Assembly: GCA_030606485.1 (NCBI GenBank)
Contig: JAUWGH010000001.1
Location: 62,001-126,000 of the forward strand
Direction: 5' to 3'
Length of the DNA stretch: 64,000 bases
From: Promethearchaeota archaeon
GTDB taxonomy: Archaea; Asgardarchaeota; Lokiarchaeia; Sigyniarchaeales; SOKP01
Shown here: in pieces, positions 18,029 through 27,046 of the stretch
How the letters are laid out: each line of letters opens with the position of its first letter
How positions within the stretch are numbered: the first letter of the stretch is position 1
The notes under the pieces: generated by a model
The model's input: the letters and a program-made list of their open reading frames with translations, nothing else
Database searches by the model: none
What the model was told of the DNA's origin: nothing
Made by a program: the position numbers and the translations under genes

Positions 18029-19057
18029 ATGAGTAAAATCAATCGAGAGAAAAAAAATAATAAATGGAATACATCACAAAATGAAGAAGTAAAAAGATAT
18101 TATTTATTGGGTAATAAATTTCTTGAACAAAGAAATTTCCAAGAAGCAATAATCTATTATAAAAAAGCATTAGAAATTGATCCCCAAGATATCTCAACTC
18201 TTGCTAATTTAGGTCGAGCATATCATCATCAGTCTGTTCTTCAATCATCAACTAAAGATCTGAGTTTATTGGACAATTCTGAAGCTTGTTATCTAGAAGC
18301 AACGAAAATAGATCCCAATTTCTGGTTATCATACTTCACTTTGGGAGTAATTAAAATTGAACGGAAAGAATTTTTAAAAGCACTAATATATCATCTGAAA
18401 TTTCTTACTGTCTATGAAAAAGCGAAAGTAAAAAACTTCAAAATGTATAATCATGCAACCAATTATATTGTAGAATCCATTAAAAAAGGAAAGATTTCTG
18501 TAGAATATTACAAAAAATTATTAAATATCTCAATTTCTAAAGAAATATGGACACTATTGGGATACGGTTTGCTACATAATCAATTATATGAATACTCCGA
18601 AGAATGCTTTCTTAAAGTAATCGAAAAACACCCGGATTATTCTAGTGGATATATTGATTTGGGAAATGTGTATATGGAAATGATTAAAAATATTCCCGAT
18701 TATTGTCCTGATTTGAATAAAATAAAAAAATATCTTAAAAAAGCAGTTGAACTTGACACTAATAATGAAATTGCTTGGAATAATTTGGGAACATATTATA
18801 CATTTGTTGATTACTATGAAAAAGCAAAATTGTGCTATAAAACAGCAATTAAACTCAAAAATGATTACAAAATATCATGGTATAGTCTTGCAAGTATTCT
18901 GGTCAAGAAGGGTTTATATAAAGAAGCAATAAAATATCTAAAAAAGGTCATTCAAATCGACCCAAATTATACTCCTGCTAAAAAAGCGTTAGATCTACTT
19001 AAAAATAATACCAACGAACAATTATCCAAAAAAAGAATAGAACTGAAAATAATATAA
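18029..19057 (+). CDS. Tetratricopeptide repeat protein
   Basis: A 342-residue soluble protein built of TPR units, for example FQEAIIYYKKALEIDPQD (about residues 37-54), and a last unit LYKEAIKYLKKVIQIDP (about 294-310), with the small-residue and Pro-32 pattern of the family. It should be a protein-protein scaffold. Residues 132-342 are closely matched by a second gene at 21174, so part of this gene has been copied. The N-terminal segment is charged and probably disordered. Its partner is unknown; the genes between the two copies encode membrane-bound receiver and small membrane proteins on the other strand. Confidence 0.85.
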   Translation: MSKINREKKNNKWNTSQNEEVKRYYLLGNKFLEQRNFQEAIIYYKKALEIDPQDISTLANLGRAYHHQSVLQSSTKDLSLLDNSEACYLEATKIDPNFWLSYFTLGVIKIERKEFLKALIYHLKFLTVYEKAKVKNFKMYNHATNYIVESIKKGKISVEYYKKLLNISISKEIWTLLGYGLLHNQLYEYSEECFLKVIEKHPDYSSGYIDLGNVYMEMIKNIPDYCPDLNKIKKYLKKAVELDTNNEIAWNNLGTYYTFVDYYEKAKLCYKTAIKLKNDYKISWYSLASILVKKGLYKEAIKYLKKVIQIDPNYTPAKKALDLLKNNTNEQLSKKRIELKII

Positions 19058-19389
19058 TGCATTCTCTTTATTAATACATTTATCCATTTTTAAATTAATT
19101 AGAATAGGGAAATTGTTGGTTAAAATTATAATCATTGATTTCTATATTTCTTAAAATAATAAAATATTTCAAGTCGACATAAGAAAAATTAATTCTTTTA
19201 GAATGTGCAAGCGAAAAGTCTTAAAAGAAATAATTTTGGTCGTCTATAAACAACATTCTTATCTAATTATTTAATTTTCATTGTAATTTAAAATTAAGTA
19301 TAAAATATTAAGTATACATATACACTCCACTCAACCACACATACTATAAAAAAAAGAATATAAACTCTTTTCAGGTAATAGATTGATGA
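19058..19389. other. Gene-free AT-rich stretch between TPR and receiver genes
   Basis: I find no ORF with a credible start, no stem-loop of note and no tRNA. It holds short A/T runs and a few CA-rich bases (CACTCCACTCAACCACAC near 19325), and would contain the 3' ends of both convergent genes. Confidence 0.5.
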
Positions 19390-20172
19390 TTATTTAATTC
19401 TGGTAGGTTTCTTTTCTGATCTAACTTTTATGGGGTTTGAACGAACTTCTGAAAGGATCATTATAATATTGTTCAGCAACCCCTCAATCGTGTTGGATAT
19501 TTCAGCTTTTGGACGAATTTCTCTTGCGGGTTTGGTGAATTTTTTGAGTCGATCCCAACTATATGCTGCATAAAACGCCACAGGAAGTGTTTTAATAATG
19601 AGATCTTTGTGATTACGGAGCTTAACTATGAAATTTACTCCCTCGTGTATTTGTATTCCATTATTTAGCTTATAACTCGTACCTTTTCTCTGTACATCTG
19701 AGATAATCATGTCAAAGTCGTTGTCTATATTAAGTATTTCTTCCGCCATTTCACTAGATATTACCATAACCACCTCAAGACCTAATTCCCTAAGTAATCG
19801 TCTTTCACCGATGAGGTTGTGTGGATTGTCATCTATCCAAAGAATGCGACTTCCTTTTATTAGTTCGATCTCTGATGCTTTACTTAAAAGCATTTCCTTT
19901 AATTGTTTGTTTTCCATTCGATCTAGATCTAAACCTTTTAAAGCTCTTTCAGCCTGTTTTTTATTCAATGATAGTTCTATTCCTCCCGCTTTAATAGATT
20001 CTAACCTCTCCCATGGTAAGATAAGAATAGCAACGGCTGAAGCTAATAAAAATAGGAAAATAGGATCTATTTTTTCACCAAGTGTGTCAAAAAAAATAAA
20101 TCGGATAATTGCAAGTAGTATAACACTTATAGAGAGTAAGATTTTTACGATTGGAGGTTTAATATTTTTCAT
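19390..20172 (-). CDS. Membrane-anchored response-regulator receiver protein
   Basis: A 260-residue protein with two N-terminal transmembrane helices (about residues 8-28 and 36-54), a linker helix with coiled-coil character (about 65-105), and a receiver domain (about 106-225). Receiver landmarks: acidic pair in ILWIDDNPHN (D114, D115), phospho-acceptor Asp in DMIISDVQ (D159), and the switch Ser/Tyr region AFYAAYS. The conserved Lys is less clear. A basic tail ends the protein. It lacks a DNA-binding output domain, so it may signal at the membrane. It is probably in an operon with the upstream 165-aa membrane protein, though 130 bases separate them. No histidine kinase is nearby. Confidence 0.7.
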   Translation of the reverse strand: MKNIKPPIVKILLSISVILLAIIRFIFFDTLGEKIDPIFLFLLASAVAILILPWERLESIKAGGIELSLNKKQAERALKGLDLDRMENKQLKEMLLSKASEIELIKGSRILWIDDNPHNLIGERRLLRELGLEVVMVISSEMAEEILNIDNDFDMIISDVQRKGTSYKLNNGIQIHEGVNFIVKLRNHKDLIIKTLPVAFYAAYSWDRLKKFTKPAREIRPKAEISNTIEGLLNNIIMILSEVRSNPIKVRSEKKPTRIK

Positions 20173-20303
20173 AAAATCACTTTTTATAATTTATTTTAAA
20201 ATTTTTTGGATTATAATTGAGATTTATCGCTACTCGTTATTAGAGAGACCAATTAGTAAATCATTTAGGAAAAAAAAAATATAAATTAAATTTTCATTAA
20301 TAA

Positions 20304-20801
20304 TTATCTGGGTTTTGGCTTGACTATTGGTTCAATAGATATAGTACTGTTATTAACTATTTGGTTATATTTATTGATAAATGCAATCATTGCTGCAGCA
20401 GAAATTTTATTATCATAACTAGCTCCAAATGCACCGATTCCATTGATTAACTCATTAAAATCTTTATATGTATTATACTCTTTATAAATATAGAAATTAT
20501 ATATTGAAATCAATATCATCAAAACTATGCTTATTATTGATAAAAACAGATCATAAGAGGCTTCAGGTAATAGAATCTTAAATAAAAGACTTGCAATAAC
20601 AATTGGAATTAAATAATTTAAAATTAAAATAATAAGAGAAAGCCCTTTAAATAAGTCACGTTTTTTTGCTATTTTTTCTTGATATTCAATTAATTCTTGG
20701 TTACTTGGTTTTCTACCATTTTTATATCTAAAGTGAAGAAAATATATTTTGTCTATAAAGCTATCACAATCATATACATTATCAGTACTCATATTATTCA
20801 T
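20304..20801 (-). CDS. Small two-helix membrane protein
   Basis: A 165-residue protein: polar N-terminus (about residues 1-50), two hydrophobic helices (about 52-75 and 83-105), and a soluble C-terminal half ending PIVKPKPR. Residues 20-45, with FRYKNGRKPSNQELIEYQEK, look like an exposed helix pair. No known domain is recognised. It is preceded on the same strand by a 46-residue charged ORF and followed by the membrane-bound receiver gene, suggesting a small membrane signalling cassette. Confidence 0.65.
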   Translation of the reverse strand: MNNMSTDNVYDCDSFIDKIYFLHFRYKNGRKPSNQELIEYQEKIAKKRDLFKGLSLIILILNYLIPIVIASLLFKILLPEASYDLFLSIISIVLMILISIYNFYIYKEYNTYKDFNELINGIGAFGASYDNKISAAAMIAFINKYNQIVNNSTISIEPIVKPKPR

Positions 20802-20812
20802 TTTCCTCTTTC

Positions 20813-20953
20813 TTATTTTTTAGATTGATAGAATATATTCGAAAATTCGAATATATCTTCCTCTTCCTTTTCCTCTTCAAGCTTTTTCTTGATCGTAAAT
20901 TCAATTTTTTCTTTTTTCTCCTTATCATTACTTTCTTTATTATTTGAATTCAT
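20813..20953 (-). CDS. Small charged 46-residue protein
   Basis: The frame from ATG 20953-20951 to TAA 20815-20813 encodes a peptide starting MNSNNKESNDKEKKEK and ending FSNIFYQSKK. It is dominated by Lys and Glu and is likely helical or disordered. It ends 12 bases before the start of the 165-residue membrane protein, whose AGAGGAAA ribosome site lies in the gap, so the two are likely co-translated. The coding assignment is uncertain because low-complexity A-rich DNA easily yields such frames. An 11-base palindrome lies inside it. Confidence 0.4.
   Translation of the reverse strand: MNSNNKESNDKEKKEKIEFTIKKKLEEEKEEEDIFEFSNIFYQSKK
20833..20856. repeat. Perfect palindrome (operator-like)
   Basis: ATATATTCGAA, two-base spacer AA, TTCGAATATAT. 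Eleven complementary bases in each arm. It lies within the 46-residue ORF about 30 bases upstream of the 165-aa gene start. It could be a regulator site or a hairpin in the message; it may also be a coincidence of AT-rich coding sequence. Confidence 0.35.
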
Positions 20954-21173
20954 TTTTTCTAGCTCTTTTCCTTTTTTTTTTTTTTGATTTTTTTTTTTAA
21001 AATCGAGAATTTATATCTTTTATTTACTTTTACTAGAGAATTTCTATTATTTAACATAGAAGTTAAATATCTTAATAAATCTAATTATTATTTTCTACTC
21101 CATTCTTATCCAAATTATATATAGAAAATGGAGATTGGCGTAGAAATAGGAAAAATCTAACTCAATCAACGTG

Positions 21174-21827
21174 ATGAATACTTTAGAAATTATGAAGGAG
21201 GACAAACATCTTTCCGATAATCATGCAATTGACTATATTGTAGAGTCTATAAAAAAAGGAAAGATTTCTGTAGAATCATTCAAGAAATTATTAAATATCT
21301 CAATTTCTAGAGAAATATGGTCACTATTGGGTTATGGCTTCTTACATAATCAATTATATGAATCTGCCGAATTATGCTTTCTTAAAGTAATCGAAAAACA
21401 TCCAGATTATTCTAATGGATATATTGATTTGGGAAATGTGTATATGGAGATGATTAAAAATATTCCAGATTATTGTCCTGATTTGAATATAATTGAAAAA
21501 TTTCTTGAAAAAGCCGTCGAGCTTGACACCAACAATGAAATTGCATGGAATAATCTGGGAACATATTATACATTTATTGATGATTTTGAAAAAGCGAAAT
21601 TTTGCTATGAAACATCAATTAAACTTAAAAATTATCACATAACACTATGGTATAGTCTATCAAGTATCTATGTCAAAAAGGGTCTATATAAAGAGTCAAT
21701 AAAATGCCTAAAAAAAGTTGTTCCAATTGATCCAAATTATACCCCTGCTAAAGAAGCGTTGGACATACTTAAGAATAATACTAAGGAACAATTATCCAAG
21801 AAAAGAATTGAATTAAGAATAAATTAA
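21174..21827 (+). CDS. TPR protein, partial duplicate of the upstream TPR gene
   Basis: A 217-residue protein. From residue 18 to the end it aligns without gaps to residues 132-342 of the gene at 18029, with roughly four in five residues identical, including NIPDYCPDLN, ELDTNNEIAWNNLGTYYTF and the shared tail NEQLSKKRIEL. The first 17 residues (MNTLEIMKEDKHLSDN) are unrelated, so the copy acquired a new start. A GTG at 21171 could extend it by one residue. It retains an intact frame and TPR pattern, so it is probably expressed rather than a relic. Confidence 0.75.
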   Translation: MNTLEIMKEDKHLSDNHAIDYIVESIKKGKISVESFKKLLNISISREIWSLLGYGFLHNQLYESAELCFLKVIEKHPDYSNGYIDLGNVYMEMIKNIPDYCPDLNIIEKFLEKAVELDTNNEIAWNNLGTYYTFIDDFEKAKFCYETSIKLKNYHITLWYSLSSIYVKKGLYKESIKCLKKVVPIDPNYTPAKEALDILKNNTKEQLSKKRIELRIN

Positions 21828-21828
21828 A

Positions 21829-22095
21829 TCAATCAGTTAAACTTACCAAGAATTTACAATTCTTGCAATATATAAAAGGACTATGAACCTTCAATTGCAG
21901 CGGACTTTCACACATGGGACTAAGATTCCTTCTTTTTGGAATAAGACTCACAATAAACTTACACTCGCTGCAATAAATGAAGGGTTTCTGAATCTTTATT
22001 TTGAATGGTCTCCCACAATCAGGACATTTGGCTTTATAATCTTCAAAAAGAGTATTGATCTTTTCAATATTGCTAATATTCTTTTGTATAATGAT
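21829..22095 (-). pseudogene. Zinc-ribbon ORF lacking a normal start codon
   Basis: An open frame of 88 codons downstream of the nuclease gene, bounded upstream by two TAA codons (22101-22096) and ending with TGA at 21831-21829. It encodes two related halves: CPDC...IYCSEC with KPF, then a degenerate CESP...IYCKNC with HSPF, each followed by KFIVSL or KFLVSL. The first half has an intact four-cysteine zinc ribbon; the second has lost one cysteine pair. No ATG, GTG or TTG precedes the first ribbon, only ATC, ATT and ATA codons. It is best read as a 5'-truncated gene; an unusual start cannot be excluded. A plus-strand frame over the same bases is a shadow. Confidence 0.5.
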
Positions 22096-22169
22096 TTATT
22101 AAAAATTTTTAATGTTATTAAATTATTGATTTTAATTTATAAGATAAACAAGAAAGTTTGTTATTAATC

Positions 22170-23255
22170 TTATGAGCGAAAGATTAAAGATTTAAACTTA
22201 TTATCTATATAATCATTTATTTCTGCATCTAAACCTAGTCTAGAAAGCTCTACAAGCTCAATAATATCATCATCGCTAAGAAATATAATATATTTATCAT
22301 CGTCTAAATAACTTTGACATCTTTCAAGTATAATCTTTTTATTTTTTACTTTTCTAAATACTAAAATGCCAAAATTGCCCACCTTTTTATTTAATCTACT
22401 AGCAAGTTGATCAAATTCTGGATTTTCTGGATCATAGCTATAATTCTTAGCTTCCATTATGACGTAATTACATATTATAATGTTATTCTTTTCGGGAAGA
22501 TTTTTAAAAAATCCTGTTTGAGCAGAATTAGTATAGATTGTATCAATATATTTCCTACCTTTGTGAATTCCTCTTTCAAATTCCATATTTCTAAAAGATT
22601 TTCTAAAAATGTATGCGATAATCTTTGAAATTAATTTATGATACTTATGTGCTTCCTTTTCTCCTGGTTTAATTTCTAATAAAAGATTTAAATTTCTTAA
22701 AATTTCAGGAATTATTTTTTTCGAAAAAAGAAGATTCCAAATTTTTTCTATATCTTTCTCACTAAATATACATGGTTTCCATTTTCTTAATTCTTTAATA
22801 ATTTCTTTTTTTAAATTATATTTTCCCTCATTGATTAATTGAAGCATAGATGCAGTTAGTTCTATTGATTTTAACTCCTTCAATTCATTATTAAATAAAT
22901 CTTCTGTTTTACATATTGCCATACCTTCTTCTGAATTTAATCTTAGGCTATATCCCTTTCTATTGAAATAATTTTCAATCTTTTCCTTATTTGCAATAAT
23001 CCTATTTTTATTATAATAATTTTCAATATTGATAAAATTTTTTTTTTCAAAGAAAACTATTTCATTCTCTAACTCGAAACTATAGGGACCAAATTCATGT
23101 CTTTGAAAGTTATAATTTAAATTTTTTATACCAAAATATTTAAGAATGAAAATAGTCTTCTGAAAAATGAATTTTCCCTTTATTTCTTCTATATTATACA
23201 AAATTTTAAGAAGTTCAAGCCTTTTTTGCCATAGATTATGCGAGAAATCATGCAT
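22170..23255 (-). CDS. SocA/Panacea-like N-terminus with restriction-endonuclease-fold C-terminus
   Basis: A 361-residue protein. Residues 8-80 (QKTIFILKYFG, then FQRHEFGPYSFELE) resemble the SocA/Panacea antitoxin-type winged-helix domain with its conserved GPYS. The C-terminal part has a PD-(D/E)XK-like core: GRKYIDTIYTN (D238), then YVIMEAKNYS (E268, K270), a helix and a Gln (FDQLASRLNKK) and a strand FGILVF. The fold would be a nuclease on DNA; the antitoxin-like domain might be the regulator. No close partner gene is next to it except the broken zinc-ribbon ORF 75 bases downstream on the same strand. It is a candidate defence or toxin protein. Confidence 0.55.
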   Translation of the reverse strand: MHDFSHNLWQKRLELLKILYNIEEIKGKFIFQKTIFILKYFGIKNLNYNFQRHEFGPYSFELENEIVFFEKKNFINIENYYNKNRIIANKEKIENYFNRKGYSLRLNSEEGMAICKTEDLFNNELKELKSIELTASMLQLINEGKYNLKKEIIKELRKWKPCIFSEKDIEKIWNLLFSKKIIPEILRNLNLLLEIKPGEKEAHKYHKLISKIIAYIFRKSFRNMEFERGIHKGRKYIDTIYTNSAQTGFFKNLPEKNNIIICNYVIMEAKNYSYDPENPEFDQLASRLNKKVGNFGILVFRKVKNKKIILERCQSYLDDDKYIIFLSDDDIIELVELSRLGLDAEINDYIDNKFKSLIFRS

Positions 23256-23742
23256 GAAATGAATTTTTTTTTTTATTAAATACTATAAAATTTTATTTTT
23301 TAAGATCGATAATTTCTCAAATATTTAAATATCAAGAGAGTGGAATGATTTTCTAAATATTAATTCACTATCTTATAATTGAGTCATCTATTTTAAAATA
23401 ATAAATCCAGCTATTGATAAATATATATCCCGAATTCAACGAAATTCTCTCAAATCCATATTTTTAAGCTAAAAAGAATAATATAGGGTTCCTAAATATT
23501 TATTAGAATAAAAAAAAATAGAATCATTATATTATTGAGAGTGAAAGGAGACTATGATTGTTTTTTATAATATTTCTCAAAGATGTAATGTTATCATATA
23601 TATTTGAATGTATTCTACTTTTATGATTATTAAATATAATATTTGATAAAAATTTGTTATTGAGATTAATACTAAATATTTAAATCTCTAAATAATTAAT
23701 ATTTTAATAGTAAAAACTGTTGTGATATTAATCCAATTGTAA
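23256..23742. other. Gene-free AT-rich stretch upstream of the NLR-like genes
   Basis: No credible protein gene. One 17-codon frame follows an AAAGGAGA element (ATG 23554, stop 23605-23607) but is too short to support. The rest is A/T-rich leader or promoter DNA between the divergent nuclease gene and the small TM gene. Confidence 0.4.
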
Positions 23743-23787
23743 TTGAAATATTTAAGATTTAAGAATATTAAAGGAAGAATAATTCAT

Positions 23788-23985
23788 ATGGGACCTATAA
23801 AAAGACTTGCAAAAATTAAATTCAGAGGTCATAGAATGCATCAAATAGGTAGTAAATTCCGTGTAAAATATCTTTTAATACCTTTTGTATTAATTAATAT
23901 TGTAGTTTTAGGGATTATTTTTTGGTATATAGAAAAATTATTCATTAAAGGTGTGGTTTTATTTGGGAGGACCAGAAGCAATTAG
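23788..23985 (+). CDS. Small basic single-helix membrane protein
   Basis: A 65-residue protein from the ATG at 23788 (a TTG at 23743 would extend it). Residues 1-27 are strongly basic (KRLAKIKFRGHRMHQ), and one hydrophobic helix spans about residues 28-50 (LLIPFVLINIVVLGIIFWYI). The last 35 bases overlap the GTG start of the NACHT gene in another frame, which suggests translational coupling. The polarity, positive inside and one helix, is that of a small membrane effector or anchor. I know of no family name. The coding call rests on the overlap and composition. Confidence 0.4.
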   Translation: MGPIKRLAKIKFRGHRMHQIGSKFRVKYLLIPFVLINIVVLGIIFWYIEKLFIKGVVLFGRTRSN

Positions 23986-26900
23986 GGGTTATTTAATTCA
24001 GACTATTATATCTCTTATAGAATCTTTAGAAAAAGATGAAGAATGGACAAGACTTGAACTAGAACCGAAAAATGAATCTGAAAAAGTAGATATTTGCTTT
24101 CATTATCCCAATAAAAAAAGAGTAATTCAAGTAAAATCCTCAGAAAATCAAATAAATTTAAATAAAATAAAAAAATGGTGTGAAGATCTAAAGAATTCCA
24201 CTGAGGCTGATGAATATGAATTAAAGTTGGTTGGAACTTCTTTTACTAAAGGTGCTTTAAATCAAATTAAATCTGGTCATTATATTGATGTCAAATTACC
24301 TGAACCTGAAACAATTAGCCTTGATAGATTGATTGAAATAAGCTCACATAGACTCTCCAAATATGTATTAAATACAGGAAATCTAATAACACCAATACTT
24401 AGTGAAAAAATTATAATCAATTTGATAACAGAATTACTTTTAAAATCCACCACTGGAGAGTGTATTCCAAGAGAGGATTTTAGACATAAAATTTTAAAAT
24501 TTTTTGCTTCAAATAAAGATGTATTTCGGGTAAAAATTTCAGATGACCTCTTAAAGGAAATAGAATATCACTATTTTACTTTCTTAATTGAGGAAATTAA
24601 TGAAAATCCTTTCATTGGAATCCCTACAGATATTAAAAGTGCATCAAAAAAATTAAATCTAGTGGATTATTTTGTTCCAATTCAGCTTCAAAAATATAAT
24701 TTTTCTCCAAAAGATAATGAGGAAAAACCCAAGATAGCAAATAAGCGATTTAAAATAAATTCAGTTTTAAGAGATAATGATAAATTAATAATTTTATCAC
24801 CTCCAGGGAGTGGTAAGACCACTCTCTTAAAAAGAATATTGTTACAATGTGTTGGTCCCGAAATTAGTAAAAAGATTCCTGATAATCTTGAAATAGATTA
24901 TATTCCATTGTATTTAAGATGTAGAAATATAAAAGTCAATCATTTCAATAATTTCTTAGAAAATCTTTACAATTTAGCAAATACAGCTGAAATGTTTGAA
25001 TTTAGTGATGAATTCAAATATTATATCAATTATTTAATTTTCAATAAGAATATTATTTTAATTATTGATGGATTGGATGAAATTTCAGATGAGCAATTTC
25101 GAGTTAGGTTTATAAAATATCTTTTGAGGTTTATTAGAAGGATAAGTACTATTAAGGTAATAGTAACATCTAGAGAACCGGGTTTTCGAATTTTAAAGGA
25201 TTATGTTACTGATGATTTTAATTTTTATACGATTACAGATTTAGATAAAGATGGTATCTTTAATTTAACAATTAAATGGTATGAAATTTTTGTAGGTATA
25301 AAAGAAAAACATCAAAAAGAAGCAAGAAATCTGGTTGAAGAAATCATAAAAACAGAGAATATATTTGAATTAGCAAAAAATCCACTTTTACTTACTACTT
25401 TACTATTTTTAAAGCGTTCTTTAGGTATAATACCTGCGAATAAGACAACTCTATACGATCAAGCGATACAATTATTAATTAAAACATGGAACGTGGAAGG
25501 GTTTAAACCCCTAAATTTAATTGATATTAGAGCACAACTTTCATTTCTATCTTATATAATGACAATCCAAGGAAAAAGCCAACTATTTCATCAAGAATTA
25601 ATGAAAATTATTCAACAAGCTCGTGAACAAATGCCAGAAGTGCTTGATTATTCAGAATTAAGCCCTTCAGATTTTCTTGAACGAGTAGAGTCTCGAACTT
25701 CATTGATCATACTTTCTGGTCGTGATCTAAAAAATGGTCTTTTAAAGGAAAAATATGAATTTAGACATAAGACTTTTCAAGAATATTTAACAGCTTTTGC
25801 AATTGTTAATGGTTATTATCCAAATCGTAAATCTACAGATAGCATTATATCTATTCTTGAACCTTATTTTGCAAACGATAATTGGGTAGAAATCATACCT
25901 ATGGTAGCAGTGTTAATGGGAAGGGATGCATATCAATTAATTAAGACCTTAATTAAATTTATAAGAAATTGGGAAGAAAAAAATAGAAGAACTCCTCTTA
26001 TATTTATGAATCCTTCAACAAAGGCTTTAATACAGTCTATTTTGGATGAGGCACAAATTCCTAAAAAATTAGTAAAAAAGGCTTTTACTATTTTACTAGA
26101 ATACTCAGCAAGGGTTTATATGCAACCAGAAAAATTATTTCTGTTTTTAAAATGTAAATATAAAGATATTTTTATAGAATTGGTTGAATCTTTTTTTATG
26201 ACAAAAGAAAATCTCCTTGATTTCGGGGATTTACTAGCCAGAATTTATAGAAGCTTTTTGAGTGAGGAAAAAGATTTCTTCCCATCAGAATTTGTGAAAG
26301 AGAGATTAAATTCTGAATATTCACTAAATCAAATTAAGAGTCTATTATTATTGATGATTTTTGCAGCAGATCTAAAAAATATTCATCAATTATCTTCAAG
26401 CCAAAAGAAAGAATTGTTTAATTTAGGCAATAAAATAGTTAATTTATTGTTAGATTCTAAAGAAAAGATAATATATTTTTCTGCAAGTTGGGCAATTACA
26501 CATTTTTTAATTAAAGGATTATGGACTCCAATTGATAATTATGAAATTTATCAGAGATTATTGAATTTATGGATAAATGAAGAAAGTGAGGATATTAAGT
26601 ATATTTTAAGTTGGGCAATTACCTCACTACCAATTATTGATAAATCATTATCCCCATTTATTTATAATAAAAGGATAGAACAACTTATATTAGAAAATTT
26701 AGAAAAAAAACCTTATGACGTCTATAAATATTATAAATTAAAAAAGCCCTTTCATGCTGCTTTAATTTTCTCGCATTATCTAAACATTCTAGAAGCAAAA
26801 GACATTGTAAAAAGTATTATTTCTTATTTTAAAATTTTAATCAGTACTACTGAGATATGTTATGAATCAAAAGATGTGATTATTAGAGACTTTAAACCAT

Positions 26901-27046
26901 TTATACCGCTTCTAAAGGCAGTAGGAGAGTCTGGAAAACCTTTATTAGATGAAATAGAAAAAATTAAAAATCTTAAAAAAGGAATGAGTTTTTATTCCAA
27001 TCTTTTGACTAAGGAAATAGACTATTTTCAATTTTTAAGTATCTAG
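23951..27046 (+). CDS. NLR-like defence protein: Cap4-type nuclease domain, NACHT ATPase, helical sensor
   Basis: A 1031-residue protein starting at GTG 23951. Residues 6-100 resemble the DUF4297/Cap4 restriction-nuclease domain: GGPEAIRGYLIQ, then D47 in EKVDICF and a QVK catalytic strand (Q60, K62) in KRVIQVKSS. Residues 265-430 form the NACHT ATPase: Walker A PPGSGKTT (286-291 for GSGKTT), Walker B LIIDGLDE (D373, D376, E377) and the sensor-like VIVTSREPG. Residues 450-1031 are helical repeat-like and probably detect an invader. This is the plan of bacterial Avs/bNACHT proteins, where detection triggers oligomerisation and DNA cutting. A small TM protein overlaps its start. The function is inferred from domain order. 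Confidence 0.75.
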   Translation: MWFYLGGPEAIRGYLIQTIISLIESLEKDEEWTRLELEPKNESEKVDICFHYPNKKRVIQVKSSENQINLNKIKKWCEDLKNSTEADEYELKLVGTSFTKGALNQIKSGHYIDVKLPEPETISLDRLIEISSHRLSKYVLNTGNLITPILSEKIIINLITELLLKSTTGECIPREDFRHKILKFFASNKDVFRVKISDDLLKEIEYHYFTFLIEEINENPFIGIPTDIKSASKKLNLVDYFVPIQLQKYNFSPKDNEEKPKIANKRFKINSVLRDNDKLIILSPPGSGKTTLLKRILLQCVGPEISKKIPDNLEIDYIPLYLRCRNIKVNHFNNFLENLYNLANTAEMFEFSDEFKYYINYLIFNKNIILIIDGLDEISDEQFRVRFIKYLLRFIRRISTIKVIVTSREPGFRILKDYVTDDFNFYTITDLDKDGIFNLTIKWYEIFVGIKEKHQKEARNLVEEIIKTENIFELAKNPLLLTTLLFLKRSLGIIPANKTTLYDQAIQLLIKTWNVEGFKPLNLIDIRAQLSFLSYIMTIQGKSQLFHQELMKIIQQAREQMPEVLDYSELSPSDFLERVESRTSLIILSGRDLKNGLLKEKYEFRHKTFQEYLTAFAIVNGYYPNRKSTDSIISILEPYFANDNWVEIIPMVAVLMGRDAYQLIKTLIKFIRNWEEKNRRTPLIFMNPSTKALIQSILDEAQIPKKLVKKAFTILLEYSARVYMQPEKLFLFLKCKYKDIFIELVESFFMTKENLLDFGDLLARIYRSFLSEEKDFFPSEFVKERLNSEYSLNQIKSLLLLMIFAADLKNIHQLSSSQKKELFNLGNKIVNLLLDSKEKIIYFSASWAITHFLIKGLWTPIDNYEIYQRLLNLWINEESEDIKYILSWAITSLPIIDKSLSPFIYNKRIEQLILENLEKKPYDVYKYYKLKKPFHAALIFSHYLNILEAKDIVKSIISYFKILISTTEICYESKDVIIRDFKPFIPLLKAVGESGKPLLDEIEKIKNLKKGMSFYSNLLTKEIDYFQFLSI

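Noticed and set aside
21883-22167. Plus-strand 94-codon frame
   Set aside because: Runs opposite the zinc-ribbon frame whose CxxC pattern is clearly the coding sense; the plus translation shows no domain.
23554-23607. 17-codon frame behind a good AAAGGAGA site
   Set aside because: Too short to support as a gene; recorded only as part of the intergenic stretch.
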